The translations under genes were made by a program, and so were the position numbers. 64,000 nucleotides of DNA from Lepidurus packardi. Lineage: Eukaryota > Arthropoda > Branchiopoda > Notostraca > Triopsidae. The stretch covers positions 9,916,790 to 9,980,789 of the forward strand of contig JAKZAN010000002.1 of the NCBI GenBank assembly GCA_023053545.1, given 5' to 3'. Below the pieces are notes generated by a model that saw only the letters and a list, made by a program, of their open reading frames with translations, ran no database searches and was not told the origin of the DNA. This document shows positions 1 through 13,300 of this stretch, piece after piece. How positions within the stretch are numbered: position 1 is the stretch's first letter; each line of letters starts with the position of its first letter.

Positions 1-268
1 CCGGACATCCCCAGCTAGGATTTTATTACAGACGAGCTAAGTAGGTACGAGCCATTCGACAATAAGCTACCCCCATGCTCTTGTTTCCCCCGCTCCCATT
101 TCTGTCTCTCCATTTCGTAAGTAAAAGCCAAGCAAATATGCGAGAGTCAATTTAGAACGTTTAAAGCCGAAACCGCTGACGTTAATATAAGCGCTGTCAA
201 AGACCTAACGAGTTTCCCTGCAACTGCCCAATGCCTTTGACTGGGAAGTTTTTATGAAAAAGAAGGCT

Positions 269-669
269 TTAAGGCTCCCATACACCTTAGCTTTTTGATG
301 CGAAACATCCACAGATGTCACTAATGTTTTTTATAGTTTTGTGAAAGTCTTGAGTAAGAGAACATATAGCTAATTGGCGGTAATATTTCTACGCTTGTTT
401 TGATTCCGAAAAGTACAACGTCACCTCAGTTTGCTGTAGCAGCACAAAGTCCCAAATCAAGTCGCCGAACATTCGAAAACGGCTTGTCAAATTTGAAAGC
501 AATCTAAAAAAAAACTTTTAGCTTTTTAACAGCTAGTGCACAACCAAAAGACATTTTTAGGCATGTTTGCAAGCTTCATTTCATGAAATGTGCTGGTTCT
601 AACGAAAAGTTGTTATAAAATTCCCCATGCTAACCGCCCATATCAAGCTAAGGTATACGGGAGCCTTAA
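269..669. mobile_element. MITE with TTAA ends, copy A (family 2)
   Basis: The left end reads TTAAGGCTCCCATACACCTT and the right end is its near-perfect inverted complement, ending GGGAGCCTTAA. The element is about 400 bp with no coding capacity. TTAA at both ends is the target duplication typical of piggyBac-type elements. Its reverse complement aligns over most of its length with the element at 60929-61242 inside Dscam1, so this is a dispersed family and not a chance hairpin. The autonomous parent is not in the window. Confidence 0.75.
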
Positions 670-815
670 TTTTTGTTCTTTCTTATATTTTCTCGGTTGA
701 CTTGTTACAGTAGGAGTAAAATGGAAGTTGATCAGTTTTAAATGCGTTGCATCTATTCTTATATCTAACGCTAGCATTGTAATTCCCCCTTTTTCCTTAA
801 AGGCGGGATTGTCGT

Positions 816-845
<30 letters not shown>
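816..845 (+). repeat. poly-G run (30 bases)
   Basis: An uninterrupted run of about 30 G. Similar runs lie at 7625-7641 (G), 29391-29404 (C) and 49220-49258 (G). Run length is likely to be imprecise in any assembly. Confidence 0.9.
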
Positions 846-846
<1 letters not shown>

Positions 847-3800
847 GAAAAGGCCATCACTGGAAGCAGGCTTTTCCTTGCATGTTTAATTGGGTAGACT
901 TTTGTCGGAAGGAAAGAAATATAAGAAAGACAGACTATTAGGTTGTTTCGTTTTTTTTTCTTTTGTTATTTTTGCTTCTGCCTAGTCTGGGGGTCTTTGT
1001 ACAAAATCCTTTTAAAGCTACTTACGAAAAAATACTTTGCTCCCCTTTCCCTTTGTTTATTCCTGTTTGTTTGACATTAAACATGCATTTGTTGCTGTGG
1101 GGCCAGGGCATTACTGACACGACTAAAATGTGCCGTATTGACTCGGTTGTCGCTCCGCTGATTCCGACAAGTTTCAATTTAAGAGAATTTTTCCGCTTTA
1201 GCAGCTAAGAGCAAGTTCTGCTTGCTTTGCCTGTTCGATAAATGGATGGGACACGCTCGATTAGAGCTACAACTCACGATGGCGAACTTACATGGCTGTT
1301 AATGAAAAATTAAACTGTCAACTCCACATGGCGAGCGATGGCTTTTGTTCGTTGTCCCTTTAAGAAGCCCGCCCCTTTTTCTATTTTTTTTTTCAGAAGT
1401 AATAGTTTCTTCCGGTCTTTCTGCAATTAGATTGGACAGTTCGAGACTTGTAGAGGACATGTGAGTTGGGTAGTGTCTCTTGCTCGGGTTTAAAAAGCAT
1501 TGGAAAGGGTAATGAAAGTGCTTCTTGCAATTCTTTTGTGTATTTTTTCGTCTGGTGGAGCATTTGCGCCTTAACGAGCCAGGTTTATCATACAACGCGT
1601 TCCTTAGGTCTTGTGCTGTACACTAACATCCCAAACCGTCCGGGATAAACGAGCGGAAGAAATTATGGTTCATCTCGGCACACGAGAACCGTGTAACACT
1701 TTAATGAAAGAAAAATTGCCATTCGACGCTCGTTTGCTGTGCGGGACCCGACCAGGGACAAGGAGCTGTATGTCCTGTAATGTCTTTTCGGGAGGGGAGG
1801 CAAGAGTAATAACCTGCGGACTTAGCAAAGTCCTGTGTCGTTTAGCCGGGAGCAAAAGCGAACCGCGAACTGCGTGGGGTTGTGGCAGAAACTTGGTGAC
1901 GCACAAAAACATACGTTTTCGGGAAAGCTTCTATCCACATTGCTTCGCTAGTTATTCCCCACAAACCAATTCTTTTTTCTCCACTGTTTCGCATGGTAGC
2001 GATGAGTGTTTTGAAGGATCGCTATGTGGCCAGCTGCTGCTGGTCAGTAATGTTTTGACCTTTTCCGCGTCTCTTTCCCCTTCTCACACGAGTCGCGACC
2101 GAGTTTAACAGACGCCTTCTGGGACCTTCTGACGTCAGCAGCGGACCCTGGTGGAACCAAAGTGGCTGAGACAGTTACTTCAACTCCCATACACATTCTT
2201 CAATTAAGGATTTTCTCGACTCGTAGAGCATCATCATTCTCAAGCCCATAGCAGTGCACTTACGCCCCCTGCGCTTCTTTTGCTGGCCATGCCACCCCGA
2301 GAAGGAGTGTGTTTATTGCAGGAGTTGATGGTGTAGGGTTGTTAGGGGTTTTGTAAGCCAAGCTTTAACTTGATCTGTGAAAATGACTTTAGCCCGTCCA
2401 TTGCCGGAAATATTTTTTTTTTATCTAAGGCGAAGAGAAAGGATTGTTCGGATGTTGTACACGAAACAAAAAGCTAGTAACTCCGTGACAAAAACCAGTG
2501 GTGTATTTTTATTTATTTTTTTGGGAGGGAGATATAGAAAGAGGGAGTCCAAAGGAAGCTTTACTTGAGCGAAGCCGAGGGAAAGGAAAGCTGAGACCGA
2601 GATTGGGTAAGAGTCGAGAAGCTGCAGCGGAATTGCTAGGCACGGGCCAAAGCTGCAGCCATGGCCCCATATCTACCCCCCTGGCTCAGATGCACTCGGA
2701 AGAAGACTTTTTTAGCGGAACGGTTAAAGGAGAGCCTTGGCCACGTGATATGCGAGTCAAGATTGTGGGCGAGGGATTGGGAGAGAGAAAAACAAAACAA
2801 AAAAGCCAGTCCGGAGTCTATGTAACACAATGCTTTTGAATGCCATGGCAGGAGGAAGATTGCTATTGCGCTGAGGCTGTGCTGTGAGAAGCGAAGGCTA
2901 GGCAATGATGGCATCTCGGGGCTGGCTTCCAACAATTGGAGAAACAACCTGATCCTCTAGATACATTCTCAAGCATCCTCCTGTCGATTGTAATCTGATA
3001 TGGGGGAAGATCTTAGCTTTCATGGCTAAATGTTGCACTCGACTCTGCTGCAAGTAAAGCGTGTCATGGCTAAAGCTTATAATGACACGACCCTGCAAGG
3101 TTTTCATCAACAAGGGGTTGCTGCGTAGTTAACTGCTTCGTAGATGGAAACTGAATGTAAATTGCGCGTGGCTAGAGTCTTAAGATCCCCCTAATCAATG
3201 TCAGGGGACTCTAACCCTGTCTCAAACAGCCCTTGTGTACAGAGGATGTTCTCGTGTTGGAAGTTTTTGCGGTTTTCCTGACAGCAAACGGATATATGTG
3301 CGACTCAATTGGGTTTTCTCTTTTATTATTGTTGCGCAGAAGTCTATTAGACGAAAGATTCGTGGCAGTAAGGGTGGACTGCAGAGATAAAACTGGCGTA
3401 ATCCGGAATTACTGTGGCAGCATTTTTCGTTTTATTTGTTGTGTAAGGGAACCAGGTGCCAGTTGGCGTAGTTTTCAAGTCTGAAGCGCGAAATTGACAT
3501 TCGTGCTGCTTGAAAAACAAGTGTCATTAGCAGTAATTCTGGGGCTACTAATAATGATTTTCCGCGTCACGGCTCCGTCTTGTAGTAATCAACCCTCACT
3601 TCTGTCTCGATGGCCATCAAGGAAAAGAAAATATATAGATATTACCCGACCTAATTCCCCTCGTAGCTCGAATCATCCGCTGGCCGGGTTTTGACGATCC
3701 GATTGCGCGTTTCCTAACGAGTTTCTCGTCTACTTAATAGATATGTTTGCCAACGATATTCCCAGAAATGAATCGATGCTTATGGGTGCAAACCTTTATT

Positions 3801-4006
3801 GTTCGCGGGATTGGCTTGGCAATATAAAGGAACTCTCAACTTGATATTGTTTTTAAAGATCGTATCATCTGGACAATAAGCCTAAACGTTATCTGTCTCT
3901 GCCCTTAGGGTGATCTTATTTATTTAATTTTATTTGCGTCTTTTCTTCTAGGTGATGTGTGACGGCATCCGTAGGAGTGGACTATGGGTGCTGTAGCGGG
4001 AGGAGG

Positions 4007-4361
4007 ATGGCCTGGGTCCGGCGGCGTGCCACCGACGGAGCCCCGAGACGAGGTCGGCGGTCCATCTCGACTTCCGTGCCCTCTAACCGCGCCCGCCAAC
4101 GTAACCTCGACCTTGATCCCGCCCCGCCCGCAAGTCGCGGCCCCGGGACAGGTCACCCCCATCCTACCGATCTGGCGCCCCAGGGTTATCATTCCTGCTC
4201 GTGCACAAACCTCCTCGCCCAGCAGCAGCAGCCTTGCACCACCACTGCGAAGTCCTCCCAGTCATTTTACGGTAAAACAAGGTCAAGACAGCAGTGCAAC
4301 GGCTGGGGACGATGTCTTGGGTTCTCTCTCTTGTGTTTCTTCCATGTGTTGGTGCTTGCAG
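4007..4361 (+). CDS. tutl: turtle candidate first coding exon (signal peptide)
   Basis: The exon starts after the acceptor at 3950, and an in-frame stop at 3953 means translation must begin inside it. The first ATG of the right frame is at 4007, in good context (GGAGGATGG). The frame runs through a basic, Gln/Ser/Thr-rich stretch of about 97 residues and ends in a hydrophobic segment (CLGFSLLCFFHVLVLAG) suited to signal cleavage or anchoring. The donor at 4362 is phase 1 and joins cleanly to the Ig1 exon at 9974. The extension before the hydrophobic core is unusually long for a signal peptide, and a shorter start elsewhere is possible. Confidence 0.55.
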
Positions 4362-7300
4362 GTAATTACGATTTTTTCCCATTTTTTCTCTTTTTCTTTG
4401 TACCCTCGACTGCCGGATTATTTCCATGTCGGAGTAAATTCTGTTGCTGTCAACACTGTTTGCGAATGTGTTCTTCCTTTTCCTTTAACCATGACAGGAG
4501 CTCCCTATAGATTTTGAGCGAACGTCAGCTGTAGGCGTGGTTCTTTACAGAATGAAATAAAAAAGGGGAAAGAAATATACGTATAAAAAAAACTGTTATA
4601 TACGTATAAGTAAAACTGTTAAAGCTGAGGAGGATAGGAGGACACGGAATTGCTCGCTGGGACGTCGGACGTTCTCATTTTAGAGTGAGGGCAAAAGAAG
4701 AAAAGTTGCACAAGTATATAGCGATGGCAATTGGATTGAGGCGCACAAGGTTTATAGGAGCGCCCGAGCGCCATTTCTTCCTCTGATATGAAGTTGTAGC
4801 CCAGTTATCGCATGGCTGACCAGCACCCTCATGACAAGTTTACGATGACCATTTTCCCGACCTTCGTCGCTCCGTTCGCCCTCGGTCTTCATCCTCACTC
4901 CGTAGATACAGCTAAACCCGCGGAAAGTGACCCTACCCATTCTTAGGGAAACGTTCGGCTTGCGCCAGGGAACACGACAAGAGACACCCACCAGGTCTTT
5001 ATATGCTGTCGTGAGGGGCGAGGATGCTCGGGGAAATGAGGCTGCAACCTCTCGAGAGAGCTATTCCCGGGTCAGGTGGTCACGTCGCAGAAAACCATTT
5101 CGCCGTAGTTCCCCACGTCCTGTACTGTATCCTCTCCCTGGCAAACGTGAGCCAAATGCTGCTGTCTTACATGCAATGCAAGCGGAACCTGACAAGGACC
5201 ACACAACCTTCTTTTTTTGTCGCCCGCCTTTTGAGGGATTTTTCCTACTGGTGAAAAACTTTCTCACAGTCCCGCCTTGTTTCTACGCCATTGACTTTTA
5301 GGATGATTGAGAACCATTGAAAGCAGCCAAGCAAAGTTTTCGAATCGCCCGCCAGCTTTTATGCTTTCCAAAAGTTTTTTGTTTCCGGCTGTTTCTCCTT
5401 GCCATAGCCATTGCCATCCCCGAAAGCTTTCCAGAAATAACCAAACCCATAAAAAGATTGGTAGGACGGATCTCCCGAGCATGGGGGGTGGGCGTGTGCG
5501 GGAAATGGAGAGATGACGTGTGCTTCTGTGTCTGTGCTGTGTGGTATGTGGAGGTTTTGATTCGGAGCAGAGATGCCAGTATTATTTTCTTTGCCTGGCC
5601 TCTCTCCTCAATCCTAAGTTTTCCATAATGCAACGAAAAACGTTTCTCTGGGTGCTCCGTAACGGTTCATCTGCTTCCGCTGCTCAGATAATGGGCGGGA
5701 CGCCAGAAATTCCCAAAATCTTGATCTTCGGATTGATAAAAATGATAGCGACAAGTATCGACGCTATTACTTGAACGTCTTGATGTCTTTCCAGAATCTT
5801 TACCTAAAAAAAAAATCTCCTGTTTTCCACGTCAATTTTGACGTAACGCTTTAGGGGAGAAAGATGAAGGCAGAAGTATACAGACGAGGCTGACTGCATA
5901 TAAGGGCACGGTGTACTGCGAGTAGTTGATATTTTTTGCCAGAAGGTGGCACTGATATCAGACCCCTATATCGTAAGAATTATGCAACTTGAAACAAAAA
6001 TGCAAAAGAAATTTAATGATATGATTAAAAAAATATTTAAAAAAATATCTTAATAAAAATATCTAAAAACACTGCTTCAAAAGATTGAGATATATGATTT
6101 ATTAAACTTATTCAAGTTATGAAAATTTTAAGTAAATCACATATCTAAATCTTTTGACGCGGTGTTTTAAAATATCTTTTAAAGAATCATTTTTCTGTTA
6201 TATCGTGAAATTAATTTCAAATTTTTGTTTCAAACTTTGTTTCCAGTTGCATAATTCTCATGATTCAGCGGCATGACATCCGTGCCACCTTTTGACAAGA
6301 ATGATCATTTACTTGCAGCTTGTCTTGCAGTACACCGTGGCCTTAGCACTGCTACTGATTAATGAATAAGGGTGAGCCCGCTATGTACCCACAAATAGCT
6401 AAATAAACTACGAGAGTAGTTTGTTGACGTTTAAGAAGCTTTTTGAAGCGAGTTTCCGGCTAAATGTCATAGTTCCCTATGACCTTATGATTAAAGTTTC
6501 GCATGGTTAGGATAGCATCTCGGCTTGACCCCGAGCTTAACTTGGGAGAGTTCGTAGAGTTTGTAGCCCCACATGGCTGGTACCACATTAGAGACGAGTT
6601 TTCCTCCTTGGGGAGCTCATCGAGATTCATAGAGGGAATCCAAAGAACAGTAAACTAGATTGCTTTGGCTTGACCTCATTCTCGTTTTCCTCTATCTCTG
6701 TGTGTGTGTCCTTTGGTGGAATCATGCCAAGCACGAATTAAAGATAAGACGCAAAAATTTCAGAAGGGTAAACTGTATGAAAAGTACGGCACGGCGCATT
6801 GTGCTCACTGACAGAAACTAGTACACCTTTCACGCTACTGTTGCTGCTGCCGTTAGCGTCGACCGAGCAAATAAGAGTTACAGCCACCTCAATAACTTGG
6901 GCAGGCTTTTGCTGGTCTTGCTGATAGTTCTTACATAGTAAGTTTAGGGCAAAAGCTATCTTTTCTGGCAGAGAAGACTGGGAATACCTTGTAAAGGGAA
7001 GGTGCATAAACTTCAAATGTCTTTATTACTCATTTATACAAAAGCGCAGTGGCCATAGAAGTAATAAACTTGTTATCCTTTGGCTTTTGGCAAGTGACTA
7101 CGGGGGAACTTATTTACGGTAGAAATATTGCTGAAAAGCTTAAGCAACTTTTGAATAGCTGGAGGGGAGGCGGGTACCTCCCCATAAAACATTACTGCAG
7201 CAGTAGCGAAAGGCCAGTGAAGGGGTCAGCAATACGGCGATAGTCTTTGCGTGAATAAAGTTGACAGGATATTTTATTACGCCAGTAAAAGCACTGTAAC

Positions 7301-10300
7301 TCTGGCTCTATCTTGAAATAGATCTACTCGAAAACGTAAAAAAGGAAAAAGAAAAACTTCAGCACTTCTCCGTCTCTCTCTCGCCGGTGGGTATATAATC
7401 AGATACCATCCCATGCCGCCCTTGCTTTCTCTCTGTCTTTCTTACGGCTTCTAAATACAGTCACAGTCAAACTTAAGAAGTATACAACCAACCCAAAAAG
7501 CTTTTCTTTTCATTTTCTTTTAATACAAAGTTGGAAAGAGAAAAAGGGCAAAAGTAGGTGTGTGTCGACTTGTAAAAGACGCCCGCGACGTCGCCGACGC
7601 CCAATATTTCTGCGGTCGCATACCGGGGGGGGGGGGGGGGGACCAGTGTATGTATTCACTTTAGTGTTCCTTTCTCAAACGATTTGTTTTACTTCTCACA
7701 GCAAGCCATCATTCCTTAGTACACAAACCGTATATGTATTAAAGAAAGGGGGCATATTAGCCATTCCCCTTAAAAAACTTACTGAATACTTTCTATAGGA
7801 CTGGTATATATACATTATGTGCATTAGGAAAGGCAGAAAAGAGTATCTAGAGGGGGAGAGTGTATACTGAACGGTAAACCATTATGGTATTATGCTAGTC
7901 TTTTTTACTTAAATAAGAAACATAAAATAGTTTGGCTACCGAAGTAAGTGTTCTACTTCTTATGAAAGAACACTCTCGAAAAGAGAGGGGAGGGGTTTGT
8001 GGGTGAAGAGATGAAGAGAAGAAGCGATCTTATGAACAGAAAATATATTATTACACTGCGGGCGCACAAGTTTATGACCGGAACTGATAGCATGGCGATG
8101 AAAACGCGCGAGCTATGCCTTTGGGTACGTGCCATCTATACCAAAGAAAATTTGAAAAACACATTTTTTCCTCTCATGACAGGCAAAACTTAATCGTCCT
8201 TTTCCGCCCGCTTTTTTATTGTTACATTTATTGACTAGTATCGTCGTCAGGCGTCGTCGTCCGTGGGCGCCACAATAGTCCATCCTTTGGGGTTGCTGCT
8301 GCAGTAGCGTGAGTCCGTGGCAGCAATGGCAGCAATACCCACGACACGCCTCTTTTGTCGGTAAAAAATAAATAAAAAATCCCACACCGTTTTCCTAAAG
8401 TACTCTTACTGAAAAAGCGGGGGTTTGAATAGTCGTATAATTACAAATAAACTGGAGGTACTGGAGGCGGGTTTTTATGATCTCCTCCTCAGTCCTTTTC
8501 CCCCTTTTGGCGGCTTTTTGAATTTACTAGGGTTGTCAATAACTAGAAAGTACTGCTTTAGCAAAGAAAAGGTATCGTACCGTGTTGATTGTTGTCTTGC
8601 AAGCCAAAAAGCGGAGGAGTCTTTCGTGACGTCTCTTCCTTGTGAACGGCACCATAAAGAAATGTAATCTTCACCGGAACGCTGCCTCCCGATCCGATTA
8701 TCGTCAGAAACTCTCCCCATCTAAAGATTCACAGTGGCGGAAAATGTAAAACCTCCTAAAGAAGACCAGGACCGAGAAAAGTATCGTTGCAGAGCTTAAT
8801 GAACGAATTCTTTCGCTGCGGTATAGTTTCTCGACAGAGAGTCAGAGAGGGAGAGAGTGCGGAGTAGCGGTCGGGATGCGGGATTTCTGTCTTTCCGTGC
8901 TGGTACCGTCGCATCGCAACGGCAGTTCACACTCTAGCTAAATCTCGAGATAATATCTCTTTCGGAAGAGGAAATTGCTCGTGCCATAGAAAGGAAGATA
9001 GAAGAAAGAACGGGTTGTTGTCTACATTTAAAAACTGCTACACAATGGGCCCATTTTGAGGCATGAAAATTTTAGGTAATCGCCCTCTTGCGACCTCGTC
9101 TCCTTTATTTTTTATACAGTATAAAGAAAAAGGTATAGGACACTAGCGAAAGCTTTTATAGTGTGCTGATGAGACAAAAGTTAATGTGCTCCATGACGTC
9201 AATAGATGTGTATAGATAGCGTCCTACTCGAGGGTCGTTTTAAGGCTGGTCCAAGAAAACGAGAAGGAAAATTAAGCTCAAAAACAGGATTAGGTTGGCA
9301 TTGATTGGTTGACTACTGGACGCCTTTTTTTTCTCTACTAGCACCCGCTACTTGTATTTGCATTTCCTTCTGTGGGCGCGGGGTTCGGGAAATGTTGTAC
9401 TGAAAGAAGAACAGCGGAAACTAGGACATGACGGAATTGACAATTGGAAAATGGAATTTACGGAAACGATGTGAGCACTATTTGGGGGGTATTAGAAGAT
9501 CCGCCTGATCGCATCCTCACCCCCACTCCTCCTGGTTTTGACACTTGTGTACGTAGTACCTACGTTAGAATTTTTTTGGGGGGAAGAACCCAAAGCGAGG
9601 GTCGCTAATCTTCCTCTGACACGAAAGATTCATGATCTGATGTCAAACCAGGTTGACAATCACCTTTCCGTGATGAAAGTGCTGTCACGCCAGTGTTTTC
9701 TGTGGCCTGGCGAACTGCAACTGGTACGATGGGAAAATGAAATTTATGGTTACTCTCCACCCCCGCACAACTTTTTTTCACTTGTGCCGCATGAAATGAT
9801 ACGTACGCACCTATGTACTTTCCTCTTCGAGTTTGATTAGCTGACCGCGATACGTGTAGGCTTTAAATACACTGACAGAAAGAGTTATTTATCGTTGTCG
9901 TTGGGGGGCGCATATTGATTTTTTTCTTTTGGTTTATGTATATATTTATTTCATTTTTTTACTTTGCTTATAGGCATGACGATTCCTCCAGACGCGGAAC
10001 ACTTGACCGCCATGCTTGGGGAATCTGCGATCTTCAATTGTCACGTGGAATTTCCTGAGGGCAGTCATAACCATCCAATACCTTATGTGGTCCAGTGGCA
10101 TAAGAAAGTAAGTTGTCCTTCTACGATAACCATTTCTTTTGTAAGCTCATGTATATGTCTCTGCGTGCGAGTGTGTGTTGGAGGTAAGGAAACGCAGAAG
10201 AGAGAATGGAGAGGAGGGAGGATGTGTGGGCCCAGGAGATTTAGCAGCAGCAAGCCAAAGTGGCAAGTCACGAATTACATGTATGGAGTCGATTGCGTTA

Positions 10301-13300
10301 TAATCCTACCGGAAGATACCGGTAGTGTGGTTCCAGGGAAGGCGTTTCCTCTTGGGAAGATTTTTACACGCTCACAGCATTAATGCATCTCTTCTGTGTC
10401 TGTCTCTTAGCTTTTTCCTTTTTTATTTTTTTATTGTATTTTTCTCCTCTCTCTATGTCGACCCAAGTTTTCATATTCTCTTGAGCTCCAGCTTGGTCTC
10501 CTGCTGTTGCTGCGGAAGCTACGGCCGGCCGTGGGTACGGGGTACAGAACAACCCCACCCCCGAACTCCCTTGTACCCTCCCTTCTGCAGCTCTCTCTCT
10601 CTCTCTCTCTACCCTCTTCTTCTCTTATTGATCTGTGTCGAGCGAGAGAAGAGTCCACGTTGGCGCCGTTTTACAATAGCCTCTATGCATCGCCAGTTGG
10701 TTCAACTGTCAATCGATACACTTACGAGAATCACCCTAGCAAGTCTTCCTCCCGCCCCGCTACCCTTCTTTCTTTCGCTTTTACTTTTTAGGCAGAGAAC
10801 AGGCTTCAGGAAATTGCATAGCAAAGAAGAAATTTGGAAGCCATCTGAAGAATCTGTGACGCTTGGAGTCCTACGTCTCCGTGGGCGACAACCAAACCAA
10901 ACAGTCATCTTGGAATATCAGAGGAAAAAAGTCGTCTGGAAATAGAGAAGGAGAGAGAGAGAGGGAGGACAGAGAGAAAAATCGGGTAATGATCTGGCGG
11001 AAGGAGAAAAGAGTCATGGAAAAGAAAAGCAAGTAGATTGGCAATATTTATAGCCTTCGTCTCCAGCTCCCTGTTCTGAAGCGTTGGGGTCCTAGAGATG
11101 GATTTCCTCACGGAAGCTATACGGGACGGGGGGGAGGGGGAGAAAGTCTTTATACCTGGACGATGCTGTATGCGTCCGTCAAAGATCACCGGATCGAACA
11201 TCTCTTCCACACACTCAAGCTTAGCAATGTTGTTTTCAAAGCCGGGCATACTTCCTTCAACCTTTTTCCGCTTGGGGGCGTGAGAGAAATCAACAAAGAA
11301 AAAGAAAATATTCCGCGAAATCCCGAACTCTTTTCTCTTTTCAGGGGCAGAAAAGAACTATGATTTGATTTCATGTGTTACCTGTAAAGTTGTGGGAGGA
11401 GGAGGGAAGACAGCCACACATGATAAGTAACGTTGAAGCCCGAAAAGAGTACGAGTTCACCGGAGGGAATTCCTGCCATGTTAGAGAAGCAAGACTTTTG
11501 AAGGAAATCCAGTACCAAAAGGTCGCTCTCGCTCTTACTTTGGGAAGCATCGCATACTTGGTAAAGTTAGTGCAAGTCGACCAACTTGAAATAGAATTGA
11601 GAGTACTTGAGATCCACTCTTAAGATGGTGGATCTCCAGGTTTTCGACGTTTGCAACGGAATGAAGCCAAGTGAGAGGTACTCTTGTAACTTTTGCATAA
11701 GTGCATTGCGTGACTTGTCAGTGTAACTTCTCCGAAGCTTCAAAGCTTTTAAACTATTACAGTTTAAAAACGCAGACCAAGAGCCTCAACAAATTGACGG
11801 AAAGTTTGGGTAACATAATTTCAGTGAAGCAACATTCCCAGGGAAACTGGAGTCATTCAGACTTGGAAGATTTCGAGCTCAGTGGGTGAACAAATGAGCT
11901 GTAATTGCGTTCTTTTAGTAAATTGGCCCTAGGTTTAATTGCACTGCAGTGTTAGAACGAGAAACAACCGAGTATGAAAAATCTTACATCGTGTCTGTTA
12001 CCGTAGTCGAATTAAAGAGGAAATCGTCTGATTCAAAACATAGTAACCTTCTAAGGGGCGCGGAAGAGGGGGTATTCGTAGTGCGTGGGCGGTGCTTACG
12101 GGAAGAGCTCGTTATGAAGTTAAGGACTCATTCGGGAGCTAAATGAGAAGAGCTGTGTTCCGCTCAAGTCTTCGTTTAGCGGACCTAAAAACAACCGTAT
12201 TTCTTCCTTCCCTTTACCTTGTGCCGTTCTAATTTTCTTCCGTTTCAAAATGAAATCATATCGCCTATAAGTCTGTTCTTCACTTTTAGTATTGCTCAAG
12301 CGCTTCCTTTGCTTGTAATAACGCTCCTAATTACTCCCTTGTCTAAGATTTTCTTTTTATTTTATTTAAAAAAGACTCGCTTTTATTTTTAGAAGATATT
12401 TAGTCACTTTGTACTCCAACAGTTTATTTGCCTATTTTTGGTATTCTGAGTTGGCTCGACTTCTATAATTGAAGGCAGTTTAGATAACGATGGAGAGAGC
12501 GGGTTAAAAATGGAATGATTTTGTTTCGCCTTTTACGGGCAAATATATTTACGTGTCAGCCTTTCTTTAAGCGTCGATTTAAACCGTAAACCGCGAATGT
12601 GTTATCAGCAGCATGTATATCACCTGGTCCCTTTCGTGGCTATAAATCGTCTACGCCTGAGGCATAATAACGATGGTTATCCAAATAGGCTTTGCATGGC
12701 AGGGAAACAGTTCAACAATAGCAAACTGCCTCGACTTGTTCTGCCCCGATCAATGGAAATAACGGTGATTTATTGTGCTTTTTTGTGTCCCTTTTTCTCT
12801 CTTGTAGGATGTGGAGATTCCTATTTATGTTTGGTACGATAACTATCCAACGCACAGCGGCGAAGGTTACGAAGGCAGAGTTGCTAAAGTACCAGTCGGT
12901 ACTTCGTATGGCTTAGCGGCGCTTAATTTAACCGATATTCAGTCTTCGGATCAAGGCTGGTATGAATGTAAAGTCGTCTTCCTGAACCGAACACCCCCCA
13001 AGAAGAATGGGACTTGGTTCTATCTCGACGTCCATGGTAAGATATGCGTAACAGTTTCTTTACCAAATTTCTAAGGAAAATTTTAAACATTTTTTTAAAA
13101 CTAACAGTTAAGTTAATAATGTTTGTTTCTTAAAAATTATTGCTTAGCGCCTCCGCGGTTTACCTTCACACCTCAGGACGTCGTGTACGTCAGCTTGGGC
13201 GATTCGGTGATTCTGACGTGCCAAGCGGAAGGCACGCCTACTCCTGAAATCCTCTGGTATCGTTATAACGATCCTATCCAGCCGTCCTCGAGCTTGGCCA

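Larger units (their letters stand above)
1..3950. other. upstream region with no supported gene
   Basis: Apart from the foldback element at 269-669 and a 30-base G run at 816-845, I find no coding sequence here. The open frames present are short, lack domain-like composition and do not join across plausible splice sites. The 3' end (about 3925-3950) is a pyrimidine-rich splice acceptor leading into the candidate first coding exon of turtle. At least one non-coding 5' exon of that gene may therefore lie in this stretch or left of the window, but I cannot place it. Confidence 0.5.

Noticed and set aside
1466-2108. Overlapping open frames on both strands near 1.3-2.1 kb
   Set aside because: No signal peptide, domain or splice continuity. 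The frames contradict each other on both strands.
3959-4510. Open frame starting at GTG 3959 as the turtle start
   Set aside because: It begins with GTG, and an in-frame stop lies just upstream at 3953. The first ATG in this frame is at 4007. The frame also runs past the donor at 4362.
7373-7402. TATA-like GGTATATAATC as a promoter
   Set aside because: It lies in turtle intron 1 with no coding sequence or 5' exon downstream that I can support.
10325-10945. 206-residue open frame in turtle intron 2
   Set aside because: Its length comes from CT-rich simple sequence. The protein is Leu/Ser/Phe low-complexity and it lies inside an intron of a well-supported gene.
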